Notes: generated from the sequence alone by a model not told the origin. Positions 24,360 through 33,036 are shown, numbered from the stretch's first letter. The stretch is 64,000 nt of DNA from JBEKTW01 sp049515655 (GCA_049515655.1 JBEKTW010000020.1:7942-71941), one strand, 5' to 3'. Numbers and translations: made by a program.

Positions 24360-24932
24360 TTATAATACTCTTTCCCCAACTCTTGATCCATCCGATGATT
24401 TGTAAATACTTAATACTTTTCCAGTGATGGCTTTCTCATCAACGAATCCGAAATAGCGGCTGTCAAGACTGTTGTCCCTATGGTCGCCGAGAAGAAAACA
24501 TTGGCCGAGCGGAACAGTTATAGGTCCATAGTTATCTCTGTTGCCGGCCCCCGGGGGAAATATCTTAGGATCATTAACGTCCGGCGCAAGTATCTTGGGA
24601 TTTGTACGCTTCGTCTCAAGTGCTGGCATGAACGGTTTATTATCAACAAATACAACTCCTTGACGTATGAAGACGGATTGTCCTCCTGTTGCAACGCATC
24701 GTTTGACCAGGACGACCGATTCATCTTTGGGATTTTGGAATGTGACAACATCTCCCGATTGAACCGAAACACTGCGATAAGCATCCAAATCTACAAGAAT
24801 CTCCTCGTCTGCGAGTATGGTTGGTTCCATGCCGACCGAAGGAACTTTATACGTTTTCATGGGCGAACATGAACAAACAAGGATAGTAAATACAATAATT
24901 GGCGCAATATAAGCTAAGCCACAATTTTGCAT
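24360..24932 (-). CDS. Signal peptidase I homologue lacking the catalytic serine, lipoprotein-type N-terminus
   Basis: Protein of 190 residues with the S26 fold: KVPSVGMEPTI (box B), GDVVTFQNP (C), VLVKRCVATGGQSV (D, with the general-base Lys) and LLGDHRDNSLDSRYFG (E). In active enzymes the residue before Met in box B is the nucleophile Ser; here the codon is GGC, Gly. The N-terminus (PIIVFTILVCSC) resembles a lipobox, where family members usually have a transmembrane anchor. It is probably exported and inactive as a classic peptidase. A single G-to-A change would restore Ser, so recent decay or an error is possible. An upstream in-frame ATG at 24983 is less likely. The gene is AT-rich and between unrelated small genes. 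Confidence 0.8.
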   Translation of the reverse strand: MQNCGLAYIAPIIVFTILVCSCSPMKTYKVPSVGMEPTILADEEILVDLDAYRSVSVQSGDVVTFQNPKDESVVLVKRCVATGGQSVFIRQGVVFVDNKPFMPALETKRTNPKILAPDVNDPKIFPPGAGNRDNYGPITVPLGQCFLLGDHRDNSLDSRYFGFVDEKAITGKVLSIYKSSDGSRVGERVL

Positions 24933-24996
24933 CTTTATTCTTTCAGGTTTGGACCTATTAATTCTTCCAAGCTGCATCAACAAATTACATTAATTC

Positions 24997-25485
24997 TTAA
25001 TCAAATTCCCTACGAGGTTTGGATTGTTCCAGTCCGACTTTTCCAATGATAATATCTGCTTTAAAATAGTTTTCACCTCTTATGGGTGCGCCCGACAACC
25101 TTCGGAGCATGGCAAGCTGACCAACATGAGTGAAAGCGTCGGCAATCGGTCCTTGAAACAACTTATCTAATGGACATACGATTGGTGCATTGCTTGCCAA
25201 ATAGGTATCGAACTTCTGCAAGGACTCACAGAAGCGGGCAACCTCACGACTCCAATCCTGAGGATGGGAGTCATGCCAGATATTCTCACCTTTTGACATT
25301 GAAAGGGCCCAGTCAAAAAGATCGCCCATATGAGCAAGGATTTCGACCGGCATTCGGGATTTCGCATCCATACGAAAGGTTGCAAATGTGCCGGGAGCAT
25401 CACGAAGGGTTTTCGTTGCACGATATGCGAGGCTGGCAACAATGTGTCGAAACATTTCACGATTGAGTTCAGAGTTCGATGTCAT
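24997..25485 (-). CDS. DinB-like four-helix protein
   Basis: Protein of 162 residues with the DinB/YfiT helical-bundle pattern: AHMGDLFDWAL (His52 as first metal ligand), KLFQGPIADAFTHVGQLAMLRRLSG (second His), ending with a short tail. DinB-superfamily proteins bind a divalent metal and often act as thiol transferases or have unknown function. No neighbour suggests a pathway. Confidence 0.7.
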   Translation of the reverse strand: MTSNSELNREMFRHIVASLAYRATKTLRDAPGTFATFRMDAKSRMPVEILAHMGDLFDWALSMSKGENIWHDSHPQDWSREVARFCESLQKFDTYLASNAPIVCPLDKLFQGPIADAFTHVGQLAMLRRLSGAPIRGENYFKADIIIGKVGLEQSKPRREFD

Positions 25486-25638
25486 ATTATCCTCATGATT
25501 TTAGTTGATGCAGCCGCCTCGCACGCCAGAGCTTCCGAGTACGGCGAAAAGACGCCTTCGTTGGATAAATCCGCCAAACAGACAGCAGTCGGGAGGGTGA
25601 ATCATAGCCGATTGGCGGGAGCGACTGGTGAGAGCTTT

Positions 25639-26346
25639 TTACTTTTTACCGAATGTGCCATTTCGCAAAAATGATAATACCAGCCTTCGGGTTTTTTTAC
25701 TTTGAGTAATCAATGTGTGTGATTTATAAATAATCCTGAAGTCTTTTTCCATCCCTAATTTTGCCTCGTCCGGCGTCACATAGCCATCATTACTACCTTT
25801 AATAAATGGATTATAGCCTGTTGAATCAGATTTCTCTCCGACGATAATTCCAACCTGTGATTTTAACGGTAATGGAAGTCTGTTAGCGAGAGAATTTGAA
25901 TCGGTTTTCATATTTTCAACATTCGGACCCAGGAAGAATTTGAAGATTGATGAAGAAGAAAAGAAATCGGCTATTTCCGTGCCATGATTGGGCGGCGTAA
26001 TCATTACAATTCTGTAAATAGTTGGAAACGATGAATCTTTTATTGAGTACGTCAGCAAGGCTCTCATTACCAGTGCACCCATTGAATGAGTTACGAATGA
26101 AACGGTATCTATTCGGTCTTGTTTGATTTGGTTATACAAATTGTGGCCGGTTTTACGAATATCATCTCTGATACTATGATAACTATAATTTACCGTCTCA
26201 AATCCATTCTTCTTAAGATAATTCTCAATTGACTTTAACAAAAGCGTAGAACTTCCATAACCATGAATAAGGTAAACTTTCTGATTCGAATAGCTCATAC
26301 TATGTGCACAAAAAATTAATACTGTAAGAATATGAAGTAATCTCAT
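25639..26346 (-). CDS. Secreted alpha/beta hydrolase, lipase-like
   Basis: Protein of 235 residues starting at the ATG that begins the signal peptide MRLLHILTVLIFCAHSMS. Alpha/beta hydrolase features: KVYLIHGYGSS (oxyanion region), nucleophile elbow FVTHSMGALVMR, a likely Asp in KGSNDGYVTPDEA and a C-terminal His in KSHTLIT. This resembles triacylglycerol lipase/esterase-type enzymes. It is strongly AT-rich with many Asn, Ile and Lys, unlike the main genome, which suggests transfer. The open frame extends upstream to 26406 without a signal peptide and is not used. Confidence 0.75.
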   Translation of the reverse strand: MRLLHILTVLIFCAHSMSYSNQKVYLIHGYGSSTLLLKSIENYLKKNGFETVNYSYHSIRDDIRKTGHNLYNQIKQDRIDTVSFVTHSMGALVMRALLTYSIKDSSFPTIYRIVMITPPNHGTEIADFFSSSSIFKFFLGPNVENMKTDSNSLANRLPLPLKSQVGIIVGEKSDSTGYNPFIKGSNDGYVTPDEAKLGMEKDFRIIYKSHTLITQSKKTRRLVLSFLRNGTFGKK

Positions 26347-26406
26347 GATTATTTTATGATGATCTACATGCCAGAGAGCATGTCGCTGTGTTAGGATATG
26401 CTGCAC

Positions 26407-26765
26407 GATTTTCGCAATGCCGGAAGGACCTTCCGATGAAAGAAATGTCTTTGCCTCATTTCATATGCCTGTCAACCTAATAGTTGAAAGGTACAGAAAA
26501 ACTTGCGAAAAGGAAAGCTCGCATCACTGTAAATACCGTCCGATGTCTGGACGGGATTGCTTCGAGGAAGTCGAATGAATTCGACTTGGTTCGTCGATTT
26601 CAATGCGGAAAAAGCATTCTTCACAATGTGCCAACGGCATCCCGCTCGGACTTTCTTCGTACGGAGCGATGCGATTTCAACGTCCCTCAACATCGATTGG
26701 CTGCGCAACATCACTTACTATGCCCCCATTGGCTACATAAAATGGCGAGGTGATCGCCCGGGAGC
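26407..26765. other. Intergenic region without recognisable gene
   Basis: Short open frames on both strands show no codon bias or family character. The only structure I see is a small hairpin, AAGTCGAA (26568-26575) with TTCGACTT (26580-26587). Confidence 0.5.
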
Positions 26766-26826
26766 TTGACATTGGAACTTTTTTGTATTATATTAAGTTT
26801 AAATAATTGAAGTTTAAAGTAATATA
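26766..26826 (+). promoter_or_regulatory. Promoter and palindromic operator of the marR gene
   Basis: TTGACA (26766-26771), 17 bases, TATATT (26789-26794). Overlapping and following the -10, TTATATTA near 26788 mirrors TAATATAA near 26820. AAGTTTAAA occurs twice (26795-26803 and 26810-26818). This is what a MarR-family autorepressor site looks like. Confidence 0.55.
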
Positions 26827-27285
26827 ATGAAAACAACGCGAAAATACGGCAAGAAGGCAGACCTGGCGCTCGGCATGTGGGTAAAGCTCGTGAGAGCCAC
26901 TTCAACATTCGGCAAATTGACGCTGGAAAATATCAAATCCTTCGGATTGACGGAGCCACAATTCGGCGTCCTGGAATCCCTCGGCCACCTGGGCCCGATG
27001 ACGCTCGGACAACTATCGAGAAAACAACTGGTGAGCGGTGGCAATATCACCTGCGTCGTCGATAACCTCGAGAAAGAGGGCCTCGTCGAGCGAAAACGTA
27101 CTGCAAAAGACCGACGGACAATCGTCGCCCAGCTGACACCCAAAGGAAAAAGACTGTTTACGACCATCTTCGAGAAACACGCACAGCACGTGGCGTCCCT
27201 CGCCGCTGTCTTGACCGAACAGGAGCAGGAAACATTGTCCAACCTGTTGAAAAAACTCGGTCTTTCGCTGAACAATACACTATAG
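26827..27285 (+). CDS. MarR-family transcriptional regulator
   Basis: Winged-helix regulator of 152 residues. It has the MarR order: N-terminal dimer helix, GLTEPQFGVLESLGHLGPMTLGQLS, recognition helix GGNITCVVDNLEKEGLVER, the wing KRTAKDRRTIVAQLTPKGKRL and C-terminal dimerisation helices. MarR proteins usually repress their own and neighbouring genes until a phenolic or oxidant ligand binds. The upstream palindrome supports autoregulation. Likely targets are the following YceI and DoxX genes, a common association; that is inference. Confidence 0.9.
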   Translation: MKTTRKYGKKADLALGMWVKLVRATSTFGKLTLENIKSFGLTEPQFGVLESLGHLGPMTLGQLSRKQLVSGGNITCVVDNLEKEGLVERKRTAKDRRTIVAQLTPKGKRLFTTIFEKHAQHVASLAAVLTEQEQETLSNLLKKLGLSLNNTL

Positions 27286-27339
27286 TTTCTTTAACATAAG
27301 TGATGGCATGCATTGACGCCGACAGAAATTGTGGTAGAG

Positions 27340-27557
27340 AAAACTCTAAATTCGAAGCACTAAATCCCAAACAAATCCTAAATACTAATATTAAAATCCC
27401 AAACAAATCCGTCTTGCTGTCCCGACTTCCGCCCAAAAAATGGCGGACAGGTCGCCGGGATGGTCAGGATTTAAACCCATTAGTCAATCCGTGTTTCGAA
27501 TTTGTGGCATTGAAGTTTGGAATTTGTTTCGGGTTTCGAGGTTAGAGTTTAGAGTTT
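27340..27557. repeat. Long intergenic imperfect inverted repeat (MITE-like)
   Basis: The left arm starts AAACTCTAAATTCGAAGCAC (27341-27360) with repeated CCCAAACAAATCC. The right arm, in reverse complement, starts AAACTCTAAACTCTAACC (ending at 27557) with the related CCCGAAACAAATTCC. At the centre is a GC hairpin, CCGCC and GGCGG around 27430-27445. It carries no gene. This type of AT-rich inverted repeat is found scattered between genes in some environmental bacteria; its spread in this genome cannot be seen here. Confidence 0.6.
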
Positions 27558-27607
27558 GCTGCACAACACTATCAATCATACAACAACATTCACAAAGGAG
27601 AACTGCA

Positions 27608-28207
27608 ATGAACAGACTTTTTACTCTCATCGCCATCATGTTGACTCTCGCCGGCGGACTTTCCGCACAGACGGTCTGGAAAGCCGACAAGGTTCACAGC
27701 AAAGTCAACTTTTCCGTCAGCCACATGGTTATTTCAGAGGTCACGGGTGATTTCAAGGATTTCGACGCGACGCTCACTTCCTCGAAAGACGACTTCTCGG
27801 ATGCCGTCATCGACGCGACCATTCAAATGGCAAGCGTCAATACCGACAACGACAAGCGCGATGCTCATCTGAAGTCGGATGATTTCTTCAACGTGGAAAA
27901 ATTCCCGACAATGACCTTCAAGAGCACGAACATCGAAAAAACCGGCCCCGGCACATTCAAGATTACCGGCAACCTGACGATGCGCGACGTTACGAAACCC
28001 GTCGTTCTCGACACGAAGTTAATCGGCCAGACAAAAACTCCGTGGGGAGCCACCGCCGCAGGCTTTAAGGCGACAACCGTTATCGACAGGTTTGAATTCG
28101 GCACGAAGTGGAACAAAGCTCTTGAAACCGGTGGACTCATCGTGGGAAAAGACGTCACCGTCACACTGCTGTTTGAATTCGATAAACAGGAACAGGCTCA
28201 AAAGTAA
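27608..28207 (+). CDS. YceI-family periplasmic polyisoprenoid-binding protein
   Basis: Exported protein of 199 residues with signal peptide MNRLFTLIAIMLTLAGGLSA. The mature part shows the YceI lipocalin-like pattern: TVWKADKVHSKVNFSVSHMVISEVTG, DDFFNVEKFPTMTFKSTNI, ITGNLTMRDVTKPVVL and WGATAAGFKATTVIDRFEFG. Members bind long isoprenoids or fatty amides and are often linked to stress and respiration. The start is fixed by an AAAGGAG site and by the signal peptide; the open frame further upstream belongs to the intergenic repeat. It lies downstream of marR. Confidence 0.93.
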   Translation: MNRLFTLIAIMLTLAGGLSAQTVWKADKVHSKVNFSVSHMVISEVTGDFKDFDATLTSSKDDFSDAVIDATIQMASVNTDNDKRDAHLKSDDFFNVEKFPTMTFKSTNIEKTGPGTFKITGNLTMRDVTKPVVLDTKLIGQTKTPWGATAAGFKATTVIDRFEFGTKWNKALETGGLIVGKDVTVTLLFEFDKQEQAQK

Positions 28208-28417
28208 CCGTTCGACGGCACATCATTAGGATGAACCTGATTCGATGCGTTAGACGGCGCCTATGTCTCACTTGAGACAGCTGAATAATTCTAATGTCAT
28301 CCCGGGTGTACCACAGGCGGACGAGGGATAAACTCTGTGAAGCATCTCAACATGAGACAGTACACATAATATTTCAGATTTCTAACGTACACGTTCATCA
28401 CATCTAAGGGAATTACG

Positions 28418-28828
28418 ATGGAATTCTTTGCAGGTTTACATCAGTTGAACGATTGGGCGCTCGTCGTGGCACGCCTCGCGCTTGGAGTTATTTTCTGGAT
28501 GCACGGCAGGATGAAAATGGGCACGTGGAAAATGCAGCCCTCCGAGCAGATGCCAAAATCCATTCTCGGAATCGTGAGAATGCTCTCCATCGCCGAGCCG
28601 CTTGGCGCGCTCGCCGTGGTCTTCGGAGTGCTGACCCAGGTGACGGCAATCTGCTTCGGGGTCGTGATGGTCGCGGCAATTCCAGCCAGAAGAAAGCAGG
28701 GCGCGAAGTTTCTTGACATGAAAACCACCGGATGGGAGCTCGACTTCCTGATCCTGGCGGTCAGTATCGCGCTTGCTGTGCAGGGAGCGGGTCAATATTC
28801 CCTTGACCGTCTTGTCTTTGGAATTTAG
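28418..28828 (+). CDS. DoxX-family membrane protein
   Basis: Integral membrane protein of 136 residues with four hydrophobic segments (ALVVARLALGVIFWMHG, MLSIAEPLGALAVVFGVL, ICFGVVMVAAIPA, DFLILAVSIALAVQGAG). The first segment ending in HGR and the second with EP match the DoxX pattern. Family members take part in thiosulfate/quinone or thiol stress pathways; the exact role is unclear. It sits between YceI and an OYE-family reductase, as is common in MarR-controlled redox-stress clusters. Confidence 0.85.
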   Translation: MEFFAGLHQLNDWALVVARLALGVIFWMHGRMKMGTWKMQPSEQMPKSILGIVRMLSIAEPLGALAVVFGVLTQVTAICFGVVMVAAIPARRKQGAKFLDMKTTGWELDFLILAVSIALAVQGAGQYSLDRLVFGI

Positions 28829-28939
28829 TGCCCTGGCCAAACGTATATTCACCGACTCCGTTGGCTCTTTGCCTCACCCCTTAAGAACTTATTCAGACTA
28901 TTTCACGAACACCATACTGATAACAAACGCGGATGAACA

Positions 28940-30010
28940 ATGAGTAAACTTCTTTCACCCATCAGAATCAGAGACCTGGAATTCAGGAACAGGGTCTTTG
29001 TGTCACCGATGTGCCAGTATTCGGCGGAGAACGGAATCCCGAATGACTGGCATTTCATCCACCTCGGAAGCAGGGCCGTCGGCGGCGCGGGACTTGTCAT
29101 GACCGAAGCGACTGCCGTCTCGCCGGAAGGTAGAATTTCTCCCGCCGACCTCGGCATCTGGTCGTCCGACCACGCCACCGCGTTCAGGCGCATCGTCGGT
29201 TTCATTCAATCGCAGGGCGCGATCGCGGGCATACAGCTCGCTCATGCCGGAAGAAAAGCGTCCACGAAGATTCCGTGGGAAGGCGATGGCATGATTGCGG
29301 AGGACGAAGGGGGGTGGCAGACCCTCGCCCCGAGTGCCGTGAAATTCTCCGACAGTTACCCGCTGCCGAGAGAGATGTCCGTCTCCGATCTCAAAATGAT
29401 CCGCGATGGGTTTGCCGAAGCCGCGCGGCGAAGTCTCGAGTCAGGGTTCCAGGTCGCAGAAATTCACATGGCTCACGGATATCTGCTGCACGAGTTTCTT
29501 TCACCACTCTCCAATCACAGAAAGGACGGCTACGGCGGCGAGCTCAAAAATCGAATGAGGTTCCCGCTCGAGGTTGCGAAGAGCGTGCGCGACGTGTGGC
29601 CCAGCCATCTTCCATTGTTGGTGCGCATCTCGGCGACGGATTGGGCCGGTGGGGGATGGGACCTGCCGCAGTCGATAGCACTGGCGAAGGAGCTGGGACG
29701 CATCGGCGTGGATCTGATCGATTGTTCAAGCGGCGGCATCGTGCCGGGCGTGAACATCCCGCTCGGTCCAGGGTACCAGGTCGAATTCGCGGAGTCAATC
29801 CGAAAAGAGGCAGGTATCCTTACCGGCGCGGTCGGCCTCATCACCGGGGCCGCGCAGGCAGAACAAATCGTTGCGGCAGGAAAGGCAGACGTTGTTTCCC
29901 TCGCACGCGAGTTGCTCCGGGATCCCTATTTTCCGCTTCACGCGGCGAGCATTCTCGGCGATGACCCGCGCTACCCTGTCCAGTACCTGCGGGCAAAACC
30001 CAGAGCATGA
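28940..30010 (+). CDS. NADH:flavin oxidoreductase, Old Yellow Enzyme family (YqjM/NamA-like)
   Basis: FMN-dependent TIM-barrel ene-reductase of 356 residues, the length typical of the YqjM branch. Features: LEFRNRVFVSPMCQYSAENG, with the Cys that tunes FMN in YqjM, IQLAHAGRKAS, HMAHGYLLHEFLSPLSNHRKDGYGG with catalytic His pair and Tyr, and the phosphate-binding GLITGAAQAEQIVAAG. It reduces activated C=C bonds of enones or nitro compounds with NAD(P)H in the cytoplasm. The neighbouring aldo/keto reductase could act on the same kind of toxic carbonyls. Confidence 0.93.
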   Translation: MSKLLSPIRIRDLEFRNRVFVSPMCQYSAENGIPNDWHFIHLGSRAVGGAGLVMTEATAVSPEGRISPADLGIWSSDHATAFRRIVGFIQSQGAIAGIQLAHAGRKASTKIPWEGDGMIAEDEGGWQTLAPSAVKFSDSYPLPREMSVSDLKMIRDGFAEAARRSLESGFQVAEIHMAHGYLLHEFLSPLSNHRKDGYGGELKNRMRFPLEVAKSVRDVWPSHLPLLVRISATDWAGGGWDLPQSIALAKELGRIGVDLIDCSSGGIVPGVNIPLGPGYQVEFAESIRKEAGILTGAVGLITGAAQAEQIVAAGKADVVSLARELLRDPYFPLHAASILGDDPRYPVQYLRAKPRA

Positions 30011-30232
30011 CCTCATGGCCCGGGCAACGGATCACGGAAGCGAGAGACCTGGAAAATTCTCAAATATCATCCTGGTACGCTTCCGGCTTGCCCTAAACTT
30101 ATTTGGGGGTCGCAATCTGACGCGAAGCGTCATCCCGGCACGCTTCTGGTCGGGATCTGAACCGAGGCCACCTTGCTAACATGGCAGTTCTTTTAATGAT
30201 ATCGAATACAAACATCAACAGGAGATAGAACG

Positions 30233-31219
30233 GTGAAACAGCGGCAACTCGGGAAATCAGGTCTAAGCGTTTCCGCTCTCGGACTCGGCTGCATGGGGAT
30301 GTCTGAATTCTACGGTCCGAGAAACGATGCGGAATCCACCGCGACGATCCACAGGGCAATCGAACTAGGAATCAACTCCTTCGATACGGCGGACATGTAC
30401 GGTCCGTTCGTGAACGAGGAACTTGTCGGCAAAGCGCTGCGGCCGCATCGCAACAGGGTGGTCATTGCCACAAAATTCGGGAATGTACGTGGGAAGAACG
30501 GTGAGCGCCTCGGCATTAGCGGCAAGCCCGAGTACGTGCGCCAGGCATGCGAAGCGAGCCTGAAGAGGCTCGGCATCGATACTATCGACCTTTACTACCA
30601 GCATCGTGTCGACCCCGATACGCCCATCGAAGAAACGGTCGGGGCCATGTCCCGGCTGGTTGAAGAAGGCAAGGTGAGGTTCCTGGGGATGTCCGAGGCG
30701 GCGGTCACGACGCTCCGGCGGGCGAACAAAGTCCACCCGATTACCGCTCTCCAATCGGAATACTCTCTCTGGACGCGCGACGTAGAAGCGGAAATCCTTC
30801 CGGCCTGCCGCGAGCTCGGTATCTGTTTCGTTTCGTACAGCCCGCTGGGAAGAGGATTCCTCACCGGTTCCATCACGACGGCGGACATGTTTCACGCAAC
30901 CGACTTCCGCCGGCACCATCCGCGGTTCCAGGGGGAGAACCTGCAGAAGAATCTCGCGATCGTATCGCGGCTGAAGGAGCTTGCCGCCGGGAAGCACTGT
31001 ACACCGGGTCAGCTCGCGATTGCATGGGTTCTTGCCCAGGGGGAAGATATCGTTCCCATCCCGGGCACGAAGCGGAGAAAGTATCTTGAAGAGAACGTCC
31101 GGTCGGTCGAAATTGAATTAACCCCGGAGGATGTGAGAATCATGAACGAGTCCGCCCCTCCCGGTGCGACAGCGGGTTTGCGTTATCCGGAACCGGCGAT
31201 GCAGTCCGTCAACCGATAG
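30233..31219 (+). CDS. Aldo/keto reductase
   Basis: NADPH-dependent TIM-barrel reductase of 328 residues. The catalytic tetrad is visible: Asp and Tyr in FDTADMYGP, Lys in VVIATKFG and His in DLYYQHRVDPDTP. The cofactor region near the end reads VPIPGTKRRKYLEEN. It is close to the YajO/AKR13 type that reduces reactive aldehydes such as methylglyoxal. GTG start with AGGAGATAG upstream. Its stop is followed in the same frame by an unrelated ABC-exporter-like remnant. Confidence 0.92.
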   Translation: MKQRQLGKSGLSVSALGLGCMGMSEFYGPRNDAESTATIHRAIELGINSFDTADMYGPFVNEELVGKALRPHRNRVVIATKFGNVRGKNGERLGISGKPEYVRQACEASLKRLGIDTIDLYYQHRVDPDTPIEETVGAMSRLVEEGKVRFLGMSEAAVTTLRRANKVHPITALQSEYSLWTRDVEAEILPACRELGICFVSYSPLGRGFLTGSITTADMFHATDFRRHHPRFQGENLQKNLAIVSRLKELAAGKHCTPGQLAIAWVLAQGEDIVPIPGTKRRKYLEENVRSVEIELTPEDVRIMNESAPPGATAGLRYPEPAMQSVNR

Positions 31220-31228
31220 GTTCCGATC

Positions 31229-31348
31229 CACACCTGGCTGAACCTCAAGGGTCTTTACTACGCGATGTGGAGGCAGCAGATTGGTGAGCGACAGGATGGT
31301 CTTCTCCGTACGGCATTAACTGCCGCCCGAAAAATCGTCAGGAACTGA
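31229..31348 (+). pseudogene. C-terminal remnant of an ABC exporter ATPase
   Basis: Between the aldo/keto reductase stop and the next promoter, a stretch of about 39 codons reads HTWLNLKGLYYAMWRQQIGE and then stops at TGA 31346. This matches the common last segment of ABC exporters (LL..GLYA.LW..Q). There is no start and no ATPase core, so it is at most a relic. The rest of the gap to 31521 holds nothing I recognise. Confidence 0.4.
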
Positions 31349-31521
31349 CCGCCACCCACTCCGCCGGACTCGTGGAACATCCTCCAGGGAGGGACGAAAC
31401 AATCCTCTCCGGCAACCGTAATTCCTTCCAGATCTACCTCCCCGGCATTTCCGGAACCACTTCTCGCACACGAAATAGGCGCAGTGAGCCGGCCGGGCTC
31501 AACGCATAGAGATTTTTTTTC

Positions 31522-31586
31522 TTGATATTTGAGCCAGAAAATACTATACTACGTTCGTAAACTGAACAATGTTCAATAAATGAACG
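31522..31586 (+). promoter_or_regulatory. Promoter and TetR operator of the efflux operon
   Basis: TTGATA (31522-31527), 17 bases, TATACT (31545-31550). Right after it lies a 35-bp imperfect palindrome centred on 31569: CGTTC (31552-31556) with GAACG (31582-31586) and TGAAC (31563-31567) with GTTCA (31571-31575). It sits just before the tetR start, as expected for an autorepressor site covering the transcription start. Confidence 0.7.
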
Positions 31587-31592
31587 ATATTT

Positions 31593-32207
31593 ATGGGAAT
31601 TAGCGAACGGAAAGAACGCGACAAGCAGAAAATGCGGGAGCTTATCCTCGACGCCGCAATGAGGCTTTTCCTCGATGAGGGCTACCACAACGTTTCGATA
31701 CGGAGAATCGCCGACAGGATCGAATACAGCCCGGCAACGATTTATCTGTATTTCAAAGACAAGGATGATATCCTGTATGCGCTCCACAACGCAGGATTCG
31801 AAAAACTGCTTAAACTGCAGCGCAAGGTTGTCACCATCAAGAATCCCGCCGAACGCCTTAGGAAACAAGGTGAACTGTACATCAAGTTTGCCCTTGAAAA
31901 CCCCGAGTACTATAATCTCATGTTTATTACCAGGGGGCCCGCACGAAAACTCGTCAAAGATGATGCATCAGGCTCCAGCCGCCGCTCGTATGATTTCCTC
32001 AGGAACGATGTGCAGGCGGCCATCAACGCCGGCATCTTTACGAAAACCGACGCGGAAGTCGCCACCTTTGCCCTGTGGTCGCTCGCGCACGGCATTGTTT
32101 CCCTAATCCTGCGTGACCGGTGCCCGATGATGGACAAAAAAGCACTGCCGGCGATCGCGAGGGAAGCATTCGAGTTCCTTGCGGGCAATATTGGGATTGC
32201 CCAATGA
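31593..32207 (+). CDS. TetR-family transcriptional regulator
   Basis: Repressor of 204 residues. The N-terminal helix-turn-helix is clear: ILDAAMRLFLDEGYHNVSIRRIADRIEYSPATIYLYFKDK (about 18-57). The C-terminal part, with YNLMFITRGPARKL and ATFALWSLAHGIVSLIL, resembles the TetR_C_33/WHG-type ligand domain. The palindrome directly upstream is the probable operator. The genes after it encode an SDR and a complete tripartite RND pump, so it most likely controls efflux of a lipophilic compound. It was probably acquired or rearranged together with that operon; no sign of mobility remains. Confidence 0.93.
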   Translation: MGISERKERDKQKMRELILDAAMRLFLDEGYHNVSIRRIADRIEYSPATIYLYFKDKDDILYALHNAGFEKLLKLQRKVVTIKNPAERLRKQGELYIKFALENPEYYNLMFITRGPARKLVKDDASGSSRRSYDFLRNDVQAAINAGIFTKTDAEVATFALWSLAHGIVSLILRDRCPMMDKKALPAIAREAFEFLAGNIGIAQ

Positions 32208-32223
32208 TTTCTGGACCAATTTC

Positions 32224-33036
32224 ATGAGTTCAACACCGCACATACAACCGGATCACAAGAAGACAGCGCTCATCACCGGTGCATCCGGCGGCATTGGATA
32301 CGAACTGACCAAACTCTTCGCGCGCGACGGCTACCGCCTCGTATTGATCGCGAGGAATTCTGCGACCCTCGACCGGGTGGCTCTTGAGTTGAAGGAACTC
32401 GACGGAACGCCAACCACCATCATCGTGGAGGATCTCTCCCGGCCTGCGGCGGCGGAAGATGTTTTCGCCCAACTCCTGCGTGCCGGCATCACCGTCGATG
32501 TTCTTGTAAACAACGCCGGGTTCGGGTCGTACGGGTTCTTCTCGGAAAGCGACCTGACCAATGAACAAAGGATGGTCAATCTCAACATCACGTCGCTGAT
32601 ATCGCTGACACGATTGCTTCTACCCGCAATGATCGGGAACCGCAAGGGAAGAATCCTCAACGTTGCATCCACGGCGGCATTTCAACCGGGTCCGCTCATG
32701 GCCGTTTACTTTGCTTCAAAGGCGTTTGTACTCTCATTTTCAGAAGCTCTCGACAATGAACTGCGCGGTTCGGGAGTGACGGTCACAGCGCTCTGCCCCG
32801 GACCGACCAATACCGGCTTCCAGGCAAGGGCCGGAAATGCGGACACGCGCCTGTTCGACCGCAGGATGACAATGGACCCCGCTAGAGTCGCAGCAATCGG
32901 GTACAAAGGTTTGATGAAGGGGAAGGCGATGATCATTCCGGGTTTCAAGAATAAGTTATTGGCGCGAGCTGTAAAGGTGGCGCCGAGAGTTCTGGCGACA
33001 AAAGTCGCGAGATTCATCCAGGAAAGAAAAAAGTAG
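32224..33036 (+). CDS. SDR-family NAD(P)-dependent oxidoreductase
   Basis: Classical short-chain dehydrogenase of 270 residues: TGASGGIGYEL (cofactor), NNAGFGSYG, NVASTAAFQPGP with catalytic Ser, YFASKAF with the YxxxK pair, and ALCPGPTNTGF. The start is placed at ATG 32224, 16 bases after the tetR stop; the open frame reaches back into tetR. The substrate is unknown. Its position between tetR and the pump genes suggests it modifies or detoxifies a compound handled by the pump. Confidence 0.9.
   Translation: MSSTPHIQPDHKKTALITGASGGIGYELTKLFARDGYRLVLIARNSATLDRVALELKELDGTPTTIIVEDLSRPAAAEDVFAQLLRAGITVDVLVNNAGFGSYGFFSESDLTNEQRMVNLNITSLISLTRLLLPAMIGNRKGRILNVASTAAFQPGPLMAVYFASKAFVLSFSEALDNELRGSGVTVTALCPGPTNTGFQARAGNADTRLFDRRMTMDPARVAAIGYKGLMKGKAMIIPGFKNKLLARAVKVAPRVLATKVARFIQERKK

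Noticed and set aside
26472..26753. Short open frames on both strands of the 26.4-26.8 kb gap
   Set aside because: No ribosome site, low-complexity composition and no recognisable family.
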